A stretch of 64,000 nt of DNA from Devosia subaequoris. Lineage in GTDB: Bacteria; Pseudomonadota; Alphaproteobacteria; Rhizobiales; Devosiaceae. The notes beneath the pieces were generated by a model, which saw only the letters and a list, made by a program, of their open reading frames with translations, searched no databases and was not told the origin of the DNA. Position 1 is the first letter of the stretch. Every line of letters begins with the position of its first letter. The DNA is taken from positions 1-64,000 of the forward strand of contig NZ_JACIEW010000008.1 of NCBI RefSeq assembly GCF_014197055.1. Reading direction: 5' to 3'. Shown here one piece after another: positions 33,640-43,101 of this stretch. The translations under genes were made by a program, and so were the position numbers.

Positions 33640-35454
33640 TCAGGCCGACTTGGCAGCGCGGCTCATGCGCTTGCGATCATTCGGGTCGAGCCAGATCTTG
33701 CGCAGGCGGATCGATTTGGGTGTCACCTCGACATATTCGTCTTCGGCGATGTAGCCCAGGCTCTGCTCCAGCGTGAGCTTCTTGGGGGTGGTCAAGCGCA
33801 CCGCTTCGTCCTTGGACTGAGTGCGGATATTGGTGAGCTGCTTACCCTTGAGCGCATTGACCTCGAGATCGTTCTCGCGGTTGTGCTCGCCAATGATCAT
33901 GCCTTCATAAATGTCGACGCCGGCGTCGATCAGCATGGAGCCGCGGTCTTCCAGGTTCCACAGCGCATAGGCGACGGACTGGCCGGTGCCATTGGAGATC
34001 AGCACACCGGTGCGGCGGCCCGGCAGATCGCCCTTGAAGGGCACGAAGGAGTGGAACAGGCGGTTGAAGATGGCCGTGCCACGGGTGTCCGAAAGCAGTT
34101 CGGGCTGATAGCCGATCAGCGAGCGGGTGGGCACCAGAAGCTGGATGCGCGTGCGGCCGACGCCCGAGGGGCGCATGTCGGTCAACTCGCCCTTGCGCTC
34201 GGTGAGCTTTTGCACCACGGCGCCGGTAAATTCGTCATCGACGTCGATGATGACTTCCTCTACCGGCTCCATGCGCTGGCCGTTTTCTTCCTTGAACAGC
34301 ACCTTGGGGCGACCAATGGTCAGCTCGAAGCCCTCGCGGCGCATGTTTTCGATCAACACGGCGAGCTGAAGTTCGCCGCGGCCGGCAACGTCATAGCTGT
34401 CATTGTCGTCACCGGGGGTCACCTTGATGGCGACATTGCCTTCGGCTTCGCGGAACAGGCGCTCGCGGATGACGCGCGACTGCACCTTGTCGCCTTCGCG
34501 GCCGGCCAGCGGGCCGTCATTGATGCGGAAGGTCACCGACAGGGTCGGGGGATCGATCGGCTTGGCAGCGATCGGCGTGGCCACTGTAGTGGCGCAGATC
34601 GTGTCCGCCACGGTCGAGGTGACAAGACCTGCAATCGAGACGATGTCGCCGGCCTCACCCACATCGACCGGGGTACGTTCAAGGCCACGGAACGCCAGAA
34701 CCTTGGAGACGCGGCCCTTTTCGACTTCCTTGCCCTCGCGATTGAGGGTGTGGATGGGGTCATTGGCCTTCACCGATCCCGAAGCGATGCGACCGGTCAG
34801 GATGCGGCCCAGGAACGGATTGCGCTCGATGGTGGTGACCAGCATGCGGAACGCGCCTTCTTCCACCTGCGGCTCGGGCACATGCTCGACGACCTTGTCG
34901 AGCAGGGGCGCCAGGGTTTCCTTGGGGCCTTCGGGCTCAAGCGCCATCCACCCCTGCTTGGCCGAACCATAGAGCACCGGGAAATCGAGCTGTTCGGACG
35001 TGGCGTCGAGCGCAATGAACAGGTCGAAGATTTCCTCGAGCACTTCCAGGTGCCGCTCGTCGGACTTGTCGATCTTGTTGATGGCCACGATGGGGCGCAG
35101 GCCCTGAGCCAGCGCCTTGCCGAGCACGAACTTGGTCTGCGGCATCGGGCCTTCGGCGGCATCCACCAGGATCACCACGCCATCGACCATGGACAGAATG
35201 CGTTCCACCTCGCCACCGAAATCGGCGTGGCCGGGGGTGTCCACGATATTGATGCGGGTATCGTTCCAGGTCAGCGAGGTGACCTTTGCCAGAATGGTGA
35301 TGCCACGCTCACGCTCGATATCATTGCTGTCCATGGCGCGTTCTTCGACGCGTTCGTTTTCGCGGAACGAACCGGACTGCTTGAGCAGGACGTCGATCAG
35401 CGTGGTCTTGCCATGGTCAACGTGAGCGATGATGGCGATATTGCGCAGGGACAT
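33640..35454 (-). CDS. typA: Ribosome-associated translational GTPase TypA/BipA
   Basis: TypA binds the ribosome at the EF-G site and helps 50S assembly and stress adaptation. The 604-residue protein has G1 [11 protein letters not shown]2 region [11 protein letters not shown]3 [14 protein letters not shown], and G4 [10 protein letters not shown], followed by EF-Tu-like domain II, EF-G-like domains III and V, and a C-terminal domain ([20 protein letters not shown] then [13 protein letters not shown]). The ATG at 35452-35454 gives the family's length. A start 24 bases upstream (35478) is the alternative. Confidence 0.96.
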   Translation of the reverse strand: MSLRNIAIIAHVDHGKTTLIDVLLKQSGSFRENERVEERAMDSNDIERERGITILAKVTSLTWNDTRINIVDTPGHADFGGEVERILSMVDGVVILVDAAEGPMPQTKFVLGKALAQGLRPIVAINKIDKSDERHLEVLEEIFDLFIALDATSEQLDFPVLYGSAKQGWMALEPEGPKETLAPLLDKVVEHVPEPQVEEGAFRMLVTTIERNPFLGRILTGRIASGSVKANDPIHTLNREGKEVEKGRVSKVLAFRGLERTPVDVGEAGDIVSIAGLVTSTVADTICATTVATPIAAKPIDPPTLSVTFRINDGPLAGREGDKVQSRVIRERLFREAEGNVAIKVTPGDDNDSYDVAGRGELQLAVLIENMRREGFELTIGRPKVLFKEENGQRMEPVEEVIIDVDDEFTGAVVQKLTERKGELTDMRPSGVGRTRIQLLVPTRSLIGYQPELLSDTRGTAIFNRLFHSFVPFKGDLPGRRTGVLISNGTGQSVAYALWNLEDRGSMLIDAGVDIYEGMIIGEHNRENDLEVNALKGKQLTNIRTQSKDEAVRLTTPKKLTLEQSLGYIAEDEYVEVTPKSIRLRKIWLDPNDRKRMSRAAKSA

Positions 35455-35671
35455 ATGTGGGTCAGGCCTCTTTGGCATGATCCCAATACCTTGAGCCGCT
35501 AAACAGGCGGCGACAAAACGGCTGAACCATGCAGGAATAAACACGGCACCCGGCCCGGAGAGAAACCCGGTTAGGGCGCATTTGGCGCTGCATTACAGCA
35601 GAACGGTGTTTTCCACAAGCGCAGGAGACGCAGGGCGGGGTTGCGAAGGGGAGACGTGATGCGCTTCTGGT

Positions 35672-35704
35672 GCCTCGCCCCTCCCCGCAGGAGAGAGGCG
35701 AGGC
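35672..35704. repeat. REP-like palindrome downstream of the VOC operon
   Basis: GCCTCGCC (35672-35679) pairs with GGCGAGGC (35697-35704) around a 17-base interior containing CCTCCCCGCAGGAGAGA. It lies just after the stop of the minus-strand VOC gene and resembles the palindromic element at 33601. Confidence 0.5.
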
Positions 35705-35724
35705 AAGGCCAATCCGGCCCTGCG

Positions 35725-36108
35725 TTACTTCAATGTTCGCGGCAGTTCCCCGGCTTGCCAGAGCCCAAGACCAAAGCCATCCGGGTCCAGAAAGTCGGCG
35801 CTCCAGCCCCCGGGCGCTTCGGAAACCGGGGTAACGATGTTGACACCCTGCTGGGCGAGTTCGGCTACCACATCGTCGATCCCGCCTTCACCGAGGTCGA
35901 AGATGATGGCGGGCGTGTTACCGCGTTTACCTTCCATCTCGAAGAAGATCAGGTCCGGGCCGTTCTCGATCTGCGCCTGCAGCCAGAACGGCTCGGCGCC
36001 CTCCTGCCGTTCGAGCTGCAATCCCAGGGTCTGATTGTAAAAGGTTTCGGTGCGGATGATGTCGCTGACATAGAAAACGACACTGACGCTTTTCGGCTTC
36101 AGTTTCAT
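35725..36108 (-). CDS. VOC-fold protein (second of a pair)
   Basis: This 127-residue glyoxalase-type protein contains VSVVFYVSDIIRTETFYNQT, LGLQLERQEGAEPFWLQAQI and ADFLDPDGFGLGLWQAG. It overlaps the preceding VOC gene by four bases (ATGA) and is clearly a diverged duplicate of it. The usual His/Glu metal ligands are largely replaced (DIIRTETFY, LGLW), so it may be a binding protein rather than a metalloenzyme. Last gene of the sigma-VOC-VOC unit. Confidence 0.85.
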   Translation of the reverse strand: MKLKPKSVSVVFYVSDIIRTETFYNQTLGLQLERQEGAEPFWLQAQIENGPDLIFFEMEGKRGNTPAIIFDLGEGGIDDVVAELAQQGVNIVTPVSEAPGGWSADFLDPDGFGLGLWQAGELPRTLK

Positions 36109-36500
36109 CGGGCGGTCTCCTTGTGAGAAAGCGGCTTGTCGAGTGGTTGGTAAAGACCCATCGGATACCCGTCAGGATCGAGAAAGGCCGCGCCCTTTCC
36201 ATCGGGCGCGTCGCCAACCGGCGACACGATCGTTGCGCCATATTCGGCCAGCGCCGCCACGACATCGGCAATGCCGCCTTCTGCCAGGGTGTAGGTCACC
36301 AGCGGACTGCTGCCCGGCTGGGGCTGGCCGGGCATGACACTAATGCTGAATTCGGAACTGAGCCTGGCAAACAGGAACTGACCTGAGCCGGCGCCCCGGC
36401 GCTCAAAGGCAATACCCAGCACATCCGCATAAAAGCGGGCGCTGCGCTCAAGATCGGTGGAATGATAGACGAGGCAAGCCTCGGATGGTTTGAAGAGCAT
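36105..36500 (-). CDS. VOC-fold protein (first of a pair)
   Basis: This 131-residue VOC protein has ACLVYHSTDLERSARFYADV, LGIAFERRGAGSGQFLFARL, then GIADVVAALAEYGATIVSPV and AAFLDPDGYPMGLYQPLD. It follows the ECF-type sigma gene by 48 bases and overlaps the second VOC gene by four bases. The close linkage to a sigma factor suggests a small detoxification or resistance module in which the VOC proteins are the regulated output. The ligand is unknown. Confidence 0.86.
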   Translation of the reverse strand: MLFKPSEACLVYHSTDLERSARFYADVLGIAFERRGAGSGQFLFARLSSEFSISVMPGQPQPGSSPLVTYTLAEGGIADVVAALAEYGATIVSPVGDAPDGKGAAFLDPDGYPMGLYQPLDKPLSHKETAR

Positions 36501-36548
36501 ATTGGCGTCCTCTGGATTGGCGGCAGCAATTGTCCTGCCGATACCTGC

Positions 36549-37142
36549 CTATTGCCGCGGCGCGCCGGTTTGTGAGGGGCGCACGAAAAATAAATGTCCG
36601 TCCGGGTCGTGACTGGCGAAACTGCCGCCATGACGCAGCAGTGCCGGCAACAGCGCGTCCCGAATGCGACCATAGGCCAGATCCAGATGCAGCCCACTTA
36701 GTTCCTGCGGGGCGGCCAGGCCCTTAGCCACCAGATGGCGTTTGAGCGCACTAATCCGCTGGCGCAGGGCGGTGTCGGGCAGGTTGAGCAGATAGGCGAT
36801 CTCGCGCCGATTGTGTCCGGTCAGCACCAGCGCAGCGATCACACGGAGGGCCTTGGGCAGGTCGGCCAAAACCTCTGCGGGCGCCGCGCCCGTAGGGGCC
36901 GGCTCTGTGCGCGCGGTGTCATGCCAGAGCCCGTCACGATGACGCCGCCGCCGTGCTGCCCGCGCGCTCATACGGGCCTTGTTGCGCACCACCCCGCTCA
37001 ACCAGCGCAGATTGGCCTGGTCATCGAGGTCGGCCCGGCCGTGTTCGATTGCCACTAGAAGCGCGTCCTGTACCACATCCTCGGCTTGCATCGCGCCGGC
37101 TTCGCGGCGGGCAATGGCAATCAGCTTGGCAAAGTTCTGCAT
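36549..37142 (-). CDS. ECF-type sigma factor with VOC-like C-terminal tail
   Basis: The first 145 residues of this 197-residue protein have region 2 (ARREAGAMQAEDVVQDALLV, then NLRWLSGVVRNKARMSARAA) and region 4 (LPKALRVIAALVLTGHNRRE, then IAYLLNLPDTALRQRISALK). After region 4 an unusual tail of about 50 residues includes LAYGRIRDALLPALLRHGG and then SHDPDGHLFFVRPS, closely resembling the C-terminal strand of a VOC domain. The two genes that follow encode VOC proteins. No anti-sigma factor gene is adjacent, so the tail itself may be regulatory. That is inference. Confidence 0.82.
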   Translation of the reverse strand: MQNFAKLIAIARREAGAMQAEDVVQDALLVAIEHGRADLDDQANLRWLSGVVRNKARMSARAARRRRHRDGLWHDTARTEPAPTGAAPAEVLADLPKALRVIAALVLTGHNRREIAYLLNLPDTALRQRISALKRHLVAKGLAAPQELSGLHLDLAYGRIRDALLPALLRHGGSFASHDPDGHLFFVRPSQTGAPRQ

Positions 37143-37191
37143 TGGCGTGGATCCAAGTTTACCAGCCGATACCGACCGCGACGCGTGCGGT

Positions 37192-39318
37192 TTACGAGGC
37201 CTTGCGGCTGGCCAGTACTTTGGCGGCTTCCGAATGCAGCAGATTGGCCAGGGCCGCCGGCTGCAGGGGCGGGGAGAACAGGAAGCCCTGAACCTCGGAG
37301 GCGCCGTGCTCGCGCACCATAGCCAATTGCTCCTCGGTTTCCACTCCTTCGGCGGTGGTCGACATACCCAAGGACTGCCCCAGGCCGATAACGGCCTTGA
37401 TAATGGCCTGGCTGTCGGCGCGGGTGGTCAGATCGGCCATGAAACTGCGGTCTATCTTGATCTTGTCGAACGGGAAGCTGCGCAGATAGCTTAGTGACGA
37501 ATAGCCGGTGCCGAAATCGTCCAGCGAGACCCGTACCCCCATGGCCCGCAATTCGTGCAGTGCGTCAATGGTGCTTTCATTCTCGCTCAGCAGCAGGCTT
37601 TCGGTGATTTCCAGTTCCAGCCGGATCGGTTCGAGCTTGGCAGCAAGCAGGGCCGCCTTGACCTGCGCCACCAGACTTTTATGACGAAACTGCACCGGTG
37701 AGAGATTGACCGCGACACGCACATCGCCCGGCCAGGTGGCTGCTGCCTTGCAGGCTTCGTGCAGCACCCACTCACCGATCGGCACGATGAGGCCGGTTTC
37801 CTCGGCCACTGGCACGAATTCTGCTGGTGAAATTGTGCGATCGTCATGGTCCCAGCGTAGTAGCGCCTCGACACAAGTGACACGGTTTTCCTGCAGTCCC
37901 AGGAGCGGCTGGAACATCAGGCGCAATTCCTCACGCTGCATGGCCATCCGAAGGCCCGCCTCGATCGAGCGGCGCTGCTGGAGTTCGGCATCCATGCCGG
38001 TTTCAAAGAAGTGATAGGTCGAGCGGCCTTCAGACTTGGCCTTGTAGAGCGCCAGATCGGCGTTCTTGACCAGTTGATCGGTGCTGGTGCCATCGCCCGG
38101 CCCCACGGCAATGCCCACCGAAGCGCCGATCTCGATCTGCTGGCCGCCGATATTCATCGGCGCCCGCATCGCCTTGACGATGCGGTCCGCCACCTTGGCC
38201 GCCAGATCGCCCCCTTCAACGGGCCGGAGCAGCAGCGCGAATTCGTCCCCGCCCAGCCGCGCCAGCAGGTCGGTTTCCCGCGTCGTGCCCCAGAGGCGCA
38301 CGGCCGCCTGCTTGATTACCTCATCGCCCACCGCATGACCCAACGTGTCGTTGACCGCCTTGAAATGATCGAGATCGATATAGAGCACTGCGGCCTGCTC
38401 GCCGCGATTGAGACCGGCTTCCACCTTGGCCATCTGCTCGAGAAACTCGATGCGATTGGGCAGGTCGGTCAGCGCGTCATGGCGCGCCAGATGCTGGATG
38501 CGCGCCTCGGCCTGGCGCTGCTCGGTGATGTCCTCGTGGGTGGACACCCAGCCGCCATCCTTCATCGGATGGTGCTGCATCAGGATGGTACGATTGTTGA
38601 GCTCGTGGATATTCTTGCCATATTCGCGCCGGGCGATCACATCGCGGCGCCAGGCGATATAATCTTCCTTGGTGCCGCCGGTGGACATGCCTTCATCGAA
38701 CAGATGGCCCAGAATGTCCTCGAGCTGGCTGCCGGGTTTCAGCAGATGGATGGGCAGATTGTAGATGCGCGCATAGGGCTCGTTGCAGATCACCAGCCGC
38801 CCGCGCGCATCCATCATGCACAGGCCAATCGAGATATTGTTGACCGCCGCGTCGAGCCGGATGTTTTGCCGCTCCAGTTCCAGCTTGCGCTTCTGCTGGC
38901 TTTCGGAACGGGCGATTTCGTCGGTGATGTCTTCATGGGTCACCACCCAGCCCAGTTTTTCCGAGTAGACATGGGCAGTTTCGATGACGCGGCCGCCACG
39001 GACTATTTCCTGCGCCTTGTGGCGCGCACCACCGCGATTGGCCAACAATTCGCTGGTATAATGTTCATAGAAGGCTTCGGGGCCCTGGCCTGGGTGATTG
39101 CCCAGCCTTGCCGAGAGATGCACCACGTCCTCAAGTGTCATGCCGCGATAAATGGCATCCCTGGAGAAGCCGTAAAAATCGCGATAGTGCTCGTTCCACA
39201 TGACAAGGCGGAACTGTGGCGACCAGACACAAAAGCCGTAGGGAATGCTTTCCAGGGCTGCATCGAGCAGCAAAGTGTCGGCCACATCCCCAATGTTACC
39301 GGCGTCATCTGAGCGCAT
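37192..39318 (-). CDS. PAS-GGDEF-EAL protein (cyclic-di-GMP turnover)
   Basis: This 708-residue cytoplasmic protein has two PAS domains (about 15-130 and 145-265; each with a YGFCVWSPQFRLVMWNEHY- or IGLCMMDARGRLVICNEPY-like core and a WVxTHEDIT end), a GGDEF domain at about 275-440 with intact RLGGDEFALLL, and an EAL domain at about 450-700 with CVEALLRW and DDFGTGYSSLSYLRSFPFD. Both catalytic motifs look intact, so it could make or degrade cyclic-di-GMP. No membrane segment is seen. Its presence between two chemotaxis blocks hints at a link with motility, which is not proven. ATG 39318 follows GGGGG. Confidence 0.92.
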   Translation of the reverse strand: MRSDDAGNIGDVADTLLLDAALESIPYGFCVWSPQFRLVMWNEHYRDFYGFSRDAIYRGMTLEDVVHLSARLGNHPGQGPEAFYEHYTSELLANRGGARHKAQEIVRGGRVIETAHVYSEKLGWVVTHEDITDEIARSESQQKRKLELERQNIRLDAAVNNISIGLCMMDARGRLVICNEPYARIYNLPIHLLKPGSQLEDILGHLFDEGMSTGGTKEDYIAWRRDVIARREYGKNIHELNNRTILMQHHPMKDGGWVSTHEDITEQRQAEARIQHLARHDALTDLPNRIEFLEQMAKVEAGLNRGEQAAVLYIDLDHFKAVNDTLGHAVGDEVIKQAAVRLWGTTRETDLLARLGGDEFALLLRPVEGGDLAAKVADRIVKAMRAPMNIGGQQIEIGASVGIAVGPGDGTSTDQLVKNADLALYKAKSEGRSTYHFFETGMDAELQQRRSIEAGLRMAMQREELRLMFQPLLGLQENRVTCVEALLRWDHDDRTISPAEFVPVAEETGLIVPIGEWVLHEACKAAATWPGDVRVAVNLSPVQFRHKSLVAQVKAALLAAKLEPIRLELEITESLLLSENESTIDALHELRAMGVRVSLDDFGTGYSSLSYLRSFPFDKIKIDRSFMADLTTRADSQAIIKAVIGLGQSLGMSTTAEGVETEEQLAMVREHGASEVQGFLFSPPLQPAALANLLHSEAAKVLASRKAS

Positions 39319-39420
39319 CGAACCCCCCGTCCAAAAGCCAATCCGCGACGCTGGCGAAAAACTAGTCACCGTCGCTTAACGAGGGATTAAACAGGCATGC
39401 TCGCATGAAATTGCCGAACC

Positions 39421-39443
39421 GGCGGGCGCGGAATGCGCCCGCC
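39421..39443 (-). terminator. Hairpin after argG
   Basis: GGCGGGCGC (39421-39429) and GCGCCCGCC (39435-39443) form a perfect 9-base stem around a 5-base loop, ten bases after the argG stop on the minus strand. Only a weak T-rich stretch follows, so it may be a terminator or a message-stabilising hairpin. Confidence 0.55.
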
Positions 39444-39453
39444 AGTTGAAGGA

Positions 39454-40677
39454 TCAGCCCCGCGCCTTGGCATTGCGGGCGGCCCAGGTCTTGAGGCGCA
39501 GGCCGTTGAGGCGGATAAAGCCCTCGGCGTCCTTGTGGTCATAGGCCACCGCGCCTTCTTCGAAGGTTACGAGGTCTTCCGAATACAGGCTATGCGGCGA
39601 GGTGCGCGCCACCACATTGGCCGACCCCTTGTAGAGCTTGACGGTGACTTCACCGGAAACGAACTGCTGGCTCTTGTCGATCAGCGCCTGCAGCATTTCG
39701 CGCTCGGGCGAGTACCAGAAGCCGTTATAGATCAGCTCGGCATATTTGGGCATGAGCTCATCCTTGAGGTGCGCTTCACCCCGATCGAGCGTGATCGATT
39801 CGATGCCGCGATGCGCCACCAGCAGGATGGTGCCGCCCGGCGTCTCGTAAAGGCCGCGCGACTTCATGCCGACGAAGCGGTTTTCCACCAGGTCAAGCCG
39901 GCCGATGCCATGCTTGCCGCCCAGCTCGTTGAGTCTGGTCAACAAGGTTGCCGGCGAGAGCTTTTCGCCATTGATCGAAACCGCATCGCCCTTGTCAAAG
40001 CCAATGGTGATGGTTTCGGGGGTATCGGGCGCCTGCTCAGGATCGACAGTGCGTTGCGGCACATAGTCGGGAAAGGGCACGGCGGGGTCTTCGAGCACCA
40101 TGCCTTCCGAGGACGTGTGCAAGAGGTTGGCATCGACCGAGAACGGCGCTTCGCCGCGCTTGTCCTTGGAAATCGGGATCTGGTTCTTTTCGGCATAGTT
40201 GAGCAGCGCGGTGCGCGAGCGCAGATCCCATTCCCGCCAGGGCGCGATCACCTTGATGGAGGGGTCGAGCGCATTGGCGGTCAGTTCGAACCGAACCTGG
40301 TCGTTGCCCTTGCCCGTGGCGCCATGGGCGATAGCGTCCGCGCCGGTCTCCTGGGCAATTTCGATCAGCCGCTTGGAAATCAGCGGCCGGGCAATCGAGG
40401 TGCCGAGCAGATAGACGCCTTCATAAACGGCATTGGCGCGGAACATGGGGAACACGAAGTCCCGCACGAACTCCTCGCGCAGGTCCTCGATGCGGATATC
40501 CTTGATGCCGAACATTTCGGCCTTTTTGCGCGCCGGCTCCAGCTCCTCGCCCTGGCCCAGATCGGCGGTGAAGGTCACCACCTCGCAATTATACGTCTCC
40601 TGCAGCCATTTCAGGATGATGGAGGTGTCCAGTCCACCCGAATAGGCCAGCACGACCTTCTTGATATCATTTGCCAT
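39454..40677 (-). CDS. argG: Argininosuccinate synthase
   Basis: ArgG condenses citrulline and aspartate with ATP to argininosuccinate in arginine synthesis. The 407-residue protein starts [20 protein letters not shown] with the PP-loop SGGLDTS at residues 13-19, and shows [81 protein letters not shown] and [11 protein letters not shown]. Length and motifs are complete. It is divergent from an Lrp-type regulator gene with a palindrome between them. No argH adjoins. Confidence 0.97.
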   Translation of the reverse strand: MANDIKKVVLAYSGGLDTSIILKWLQETYNCEVVTFTADLGQGEELEPARKKAEMFGIKDIRIEDLREEFVRDFVFPMFRANAVYEGVYLLGTSIARPLISKRLIEIAQETGADAIAHGATGKGNDQVRFELTANALDPSIKVIAPWREWDLRSRTALLNYAEKNQIPISKDKRGEAPFSVDANLLHTSSEGMVLEDPAVPFPDYVPQRTVDPEQAPDTPETITIGFDKGDAVSINGEKLSPATLLTRLNELGGKHGIGRLDLVENRFVGMKSRGLYETPGGTILLVAHRGIESITLDRGEAHLKDELMPKYAELIYNGFWYSPEREMLQALIDKSQQFVSGEVTVKLYKGSANVVARTSPHSLYSEDLVTFEEGAVAYDHKDAEGFIRLNGLRLKTWAARNAKARG

Positions 40678-40756
40678 GATGTGTTCCCCAAGGGTTTGAT
40701 GGTAACAGGATAAGCCTGAAATGGCGCAATGAACTTGCGATCATCGCAACATTGAC

Positions 40757-40777
40757 GCACATTGTGGCATAATGTGC
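40757..40777. promoter_or_regulatory. Perfect palindrome between argG and the Lrp-type gene
   Basis: GCACATT and AATGTGC are perfect 7-base arms around GTGGCAT, 28 bases before the Lrp-type start. Such dyads in front of Lrp/AsnC genes are commonly the autoregulatory operator. It could also affect argG. Confidence 0.5.
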
Positions 40778-40804
40778 TAACATCCGAGGGCTGCGCCGCG
40801 CAAA

Positions 40805-41269
40805 ATGTCAGAAACGCTTGATGCCATCGACCGCCGGATCTTGCGAGCATTGCAGCGCAATGGACGCATGTCCAATGTCGAACTGGCCAATGCGGTGGGT
40901 CTGTCCCCCTCGCCTTGCCTGAGGCGGGTCAAACTGCTCGAGGAGAAAGGGGTCATCGACCAATATGTGGCAGTGCTCAATGGTCCCAAGCTGGGGTTGG
41001 GGCTGACGGTCTTTGCGCGCATCTGGTTCAAGACCCAGCATGCCGAAACCACCAATCTGTTTGCCGAGACCGTGCGCAATTACCCCGAGGTGGTGGAATG
41101 CTATCTCACCACCGGGGAGTGCGACGCAATTCTGCGCATCGTCACCACCGACCTGCACGCCTATTGGCGCTTTCAGTCCGACCATCTGATGCGCATCCCT
41201 TCCGTGCAGTCGGTCAAGACAGACGTGCCGATGGAAACCATCAAGGCCGGTCGGGAATTGCCGGTCTAG
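40805..41269 (+). CDS. Lrp/AsnC-family transcriptional regulator
   Basis: This 154-residue regulator has an N-terminal helix-turn-helix (LDAIDRRILRALQRNGRMSN, then VELANAVGLSPSPCLRRVKL) and a C-terminal RAM/ligand domain (LGLGLTVFARIWFKTQHAET, VVECYLTTGECDAILRIVTT). It is probably an amino-acid-responsive regulator of the LysE-type exporter gene that follows 59 bases downstream, a common pairing. Confidence 0.93.
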   Translation: MSETLDAIDRRILRALQRNGRMSNVELANAVGLSPSPCLRRVKLLEEKGVIDQYVAVLNGPKLGLGLTVFARIWFKTQHAETTNLFAETVRNYPEVVECYLTTGECDAILRIVTTDLHAYWRFQSDHLMRIPSVQSVKTDVPMETIKAGRELPV

Positions 41270-41328
41270 CCGCACTGTTCACAGCAACGGTTTAGTGCGA
41301 TTGTCCGCCAAAACACACCGAGCCTGCC

Positions 41329-41976
41329 ATGCCCGCCTTCATTCCCGATCTGCCCGTTATTCTTGCCTTTGCCCTGGCCGCCTTTGTGCTGGCTGTCACG
41401 CCCGGGCCAGATATGGCGCTGTTCGTCTCGCGCACCATGAATTGGGGGCGTAGCCATGGCTATGCCACCGTACTGGGCGCCATTACCGGCATCGGCATTC
41501 ACACCATGCTGGTGGCTTTCGGCATTTCGGTGCTGATCGTCACCGCGCCTGCGGCCTTCTGGGTGCTGAAAATTGTCGGTGCGCTCTATCTGGTCTGGCT
41601 CGCCATCCAGGCTATTCGGGACGGCGGGGGCATGCTGGTGGTCAAACAGGCCGGCAAGCAACCAAGCTGGCGGAAGTCCTACCTTACCGGCCTCGGGATC
41701 AATTTGACCAATCCCAAGATCGCCCTGTTTTTCGTGACCTTCCTGCCCCAATTCGTCTCGGCCGCCGACCCCCATGCTGCCGGCAAGCTGCTGTTTCTGG
41801 GGTTCGAGTTCGTCGTGGTGTCCATCCCCGTCGTCATTGCCATCGTGCTGTTCGCCGAATGGCTGACCCGGACGCTGAAGGAAAACGCCTGGGTCGGCAA
41901 GGCGCTCAACTGGAGCTTTGCCGCCGTCTTCATGGCCTTTGCCGCGACCATTCTTCTGGCCGAAGGGCGGAAGTGA
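41329..41976 (+). CDS. LysE/RhtB-family amino-acid exporter
   Basis: This 215-residue inner-membrane protein has about six helices and the family hallmark AVTPGPDMALFVSRTMNWGR near residue 25, with a second signature GINLTNPKIALFFVTFLPQF at about 120-140. Members export lysine, arginine, threonine or homoserine lactone-like compounds. With the adjacent Lrp gene and argG nearby, a basic amino acid is a plausible but unproven substrate. Confidence 0.9.
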   Translation: MPAFIPDLPVILAFALAAFVLAVTPGPDMALFVSRTMNWGRSHGYATVLGAITGIGIHTMLVAFGISVLIVTAPAAFWVLKIVGALYLVWLAIQAIRDGGGMLVVKQAGKQPSWRKSYLTGLGINLTNPKIALFFVTFLPQFVSAADPHAAGKLLFLGFEFVVVSIPVVIAIVLFAEWLTRTLKENAWVGKALNWSFAAVFMAFAATILLAEGRK

Positions 41977-42034
41977 GCATGATTGTCGCGCTCCCGAACC
42001 GGAAAAGTCTGCAACTTTTCCTGGTCACGCTCCC

Positions 42035-42883
42035 ATGAATTACCGGCACGCCTTCCACGCCGGCAATTTTGCCGATGTGGTCAAGCACACGATCCTCACC
42101 CGCATTCTGACCTATCTCATGCGCAAGGACGCGGCCTTCCGGGTGCTCGATACCCATGCCGGGCTGGGGATCTATGACCTTTATGGCGACATGGCCGAGC
42201 GCACCGGCGAATGGCGCGACGGCATCAGCCGGGTCATGGGTGCCGATCTGCCTCCTCCCGTGGCCGAATTGCTCGCGCCCTATCTCGATGCGGTGCGCGC
42301 GAAAAACCCCGATGGCAATCTGCGCTATTATCCTGGCTCGCCCTTCATCACCCGTCACATGCTGCGCGAGCAGGACCGGCTGATGGCATTCGAGCTTCAT
42401 CCCATGGACGCCAATCGCCTCAAGGAGAATTTCGCCGGCGATTTCCAGACCCGCATCACTCAGCTCGACGCATGGGACATTTTCGGTACCCATCTGCCCC
42501 CCAAGGAAAAGCGCGGGCTGGTGCTGGTCGATCCGCCCTTCGAGGAAAGGGGCGAGTTCAACCGCATGGCCCAAAGCCTGGAAAAGGCCCACAAACGCTG
42601 GCCCGGCGGCACCTACGCCTATTGGTATCCGATCAAGGAACCGGACGAGGTCGAGACCTATGTCAAAGCCCTCAAAAACACCGGCATTCCCAAGATCCTG
42701 AGGCTGGAGCTGACCATTCGCGCGCCCTCAACCCCGCCACGCCTGCATGGCACCGGCATGGTGGTGGTCAACCCGCCCTTTGTGCTGGAAGAGGAAATGC
42801 GCGCGGTTCTGCCCGCGCTGGCCAACCTGCTGAGCGATGAAGGCCGTGGCCACTGGCGCGTGGACTGGGTGGCAGGGGAATAG
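42035..42883 (+). CDS. rlmJ: 23S rRNA (adenine-2030-N6)-methyltransferase
   Basis: RlmJ methylates A2030 of 23S rRNA using SAM. The 282-residue protein begins MNYRHAFHAGNFADVVKHTI, the near-invariant RlmJ opening, and continues DTHAGLGIYDLYGDMAERTG (SAM-binding), LRYYPGSPFITRHMLREQDR, and LVLVDPPFEERGEFNRM with the catalytic DPPF motif. The ATG at 42035 was chosen because the family always starts there; it lacks a strong Shine-Dalgarno sequence. About 60 bases separate it from the LysE gene. Confidence 0.95.
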   Translation: MNYRHAFHAGNFADVVKHTILTRILTYLMRKDAAFRVLDTHAGLGIYDLYGDMAERTGEWRDGISRVMGADLPPPVAELLAPYLDAVRAKNPDGNLRYYPGSPFITRHMLREQDRLMAFELHPMDANRLKENFAGDFQTRITQLDAWDIFGTHLPPKEKRGLVLVDPPFEERGEFNRMAQSLEKAHKRWPGGTYAYWYPIKEPDEVETYVKALKNTGIPKILRLELTIRAPSTPPRLHGTGMVVVNPPFVLEEEMRAVLPALANLLSDEGRGHWRVDWVAGE

Positions 42884-42940
42884 CGGAACATTCGTCTCGC
42901 GGGCGGCGTTGGTTCCAGGAGCAAACAAGGGGCCAAGCCA

Positions 42941-43099
42941 ATGGACGTCGTCCGCATCATCCTGTCCGTCATCATCCCGCCCATCGGGGTATTCCTACAA
43001 GTCGGGCTGGGCCTGCACTTCTGGCTCAACATCCTCCTGACGCTGCTGGGCTATTTCCCCGGCCTCATCCACGCCGTCTGGGTCATACTGCGGAAATAA
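42941..43099 (+). CDS. Pmp3/YqaE-family small membrane peptide
   Basis: This 52-residue hydrophobic protein reads MDVVRIILSVIIPPIGVFLQ and then VGLGLHFWLNILLTLLGYFP with GLIHAVWVILRK. This is the two-helix proteolipid layout of the Pmp3/YqaE/SNA1 family, with the diagnostic IIPPIGVF and LGYFPGLIHAVW. Family members are induced by salt or cold and affect membrane potential. An AAGGGG tract precedes the ATG. Confidence 0.93.
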   Translation: MDVVRIILSVIIPPIGVFLQVGLGLHFWLNILLTLLGYFPGLIHAVWVILRK

Positions 43100-43101
43100 G
43101 C

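Noticed and set aside
33577..35502. A 641-codon open frame antisense to typA
   Set aside because: It is a shadow of high-GC codon use: no ribosome-binding site or domain, and typA has complete conserved motifs on the other strand.
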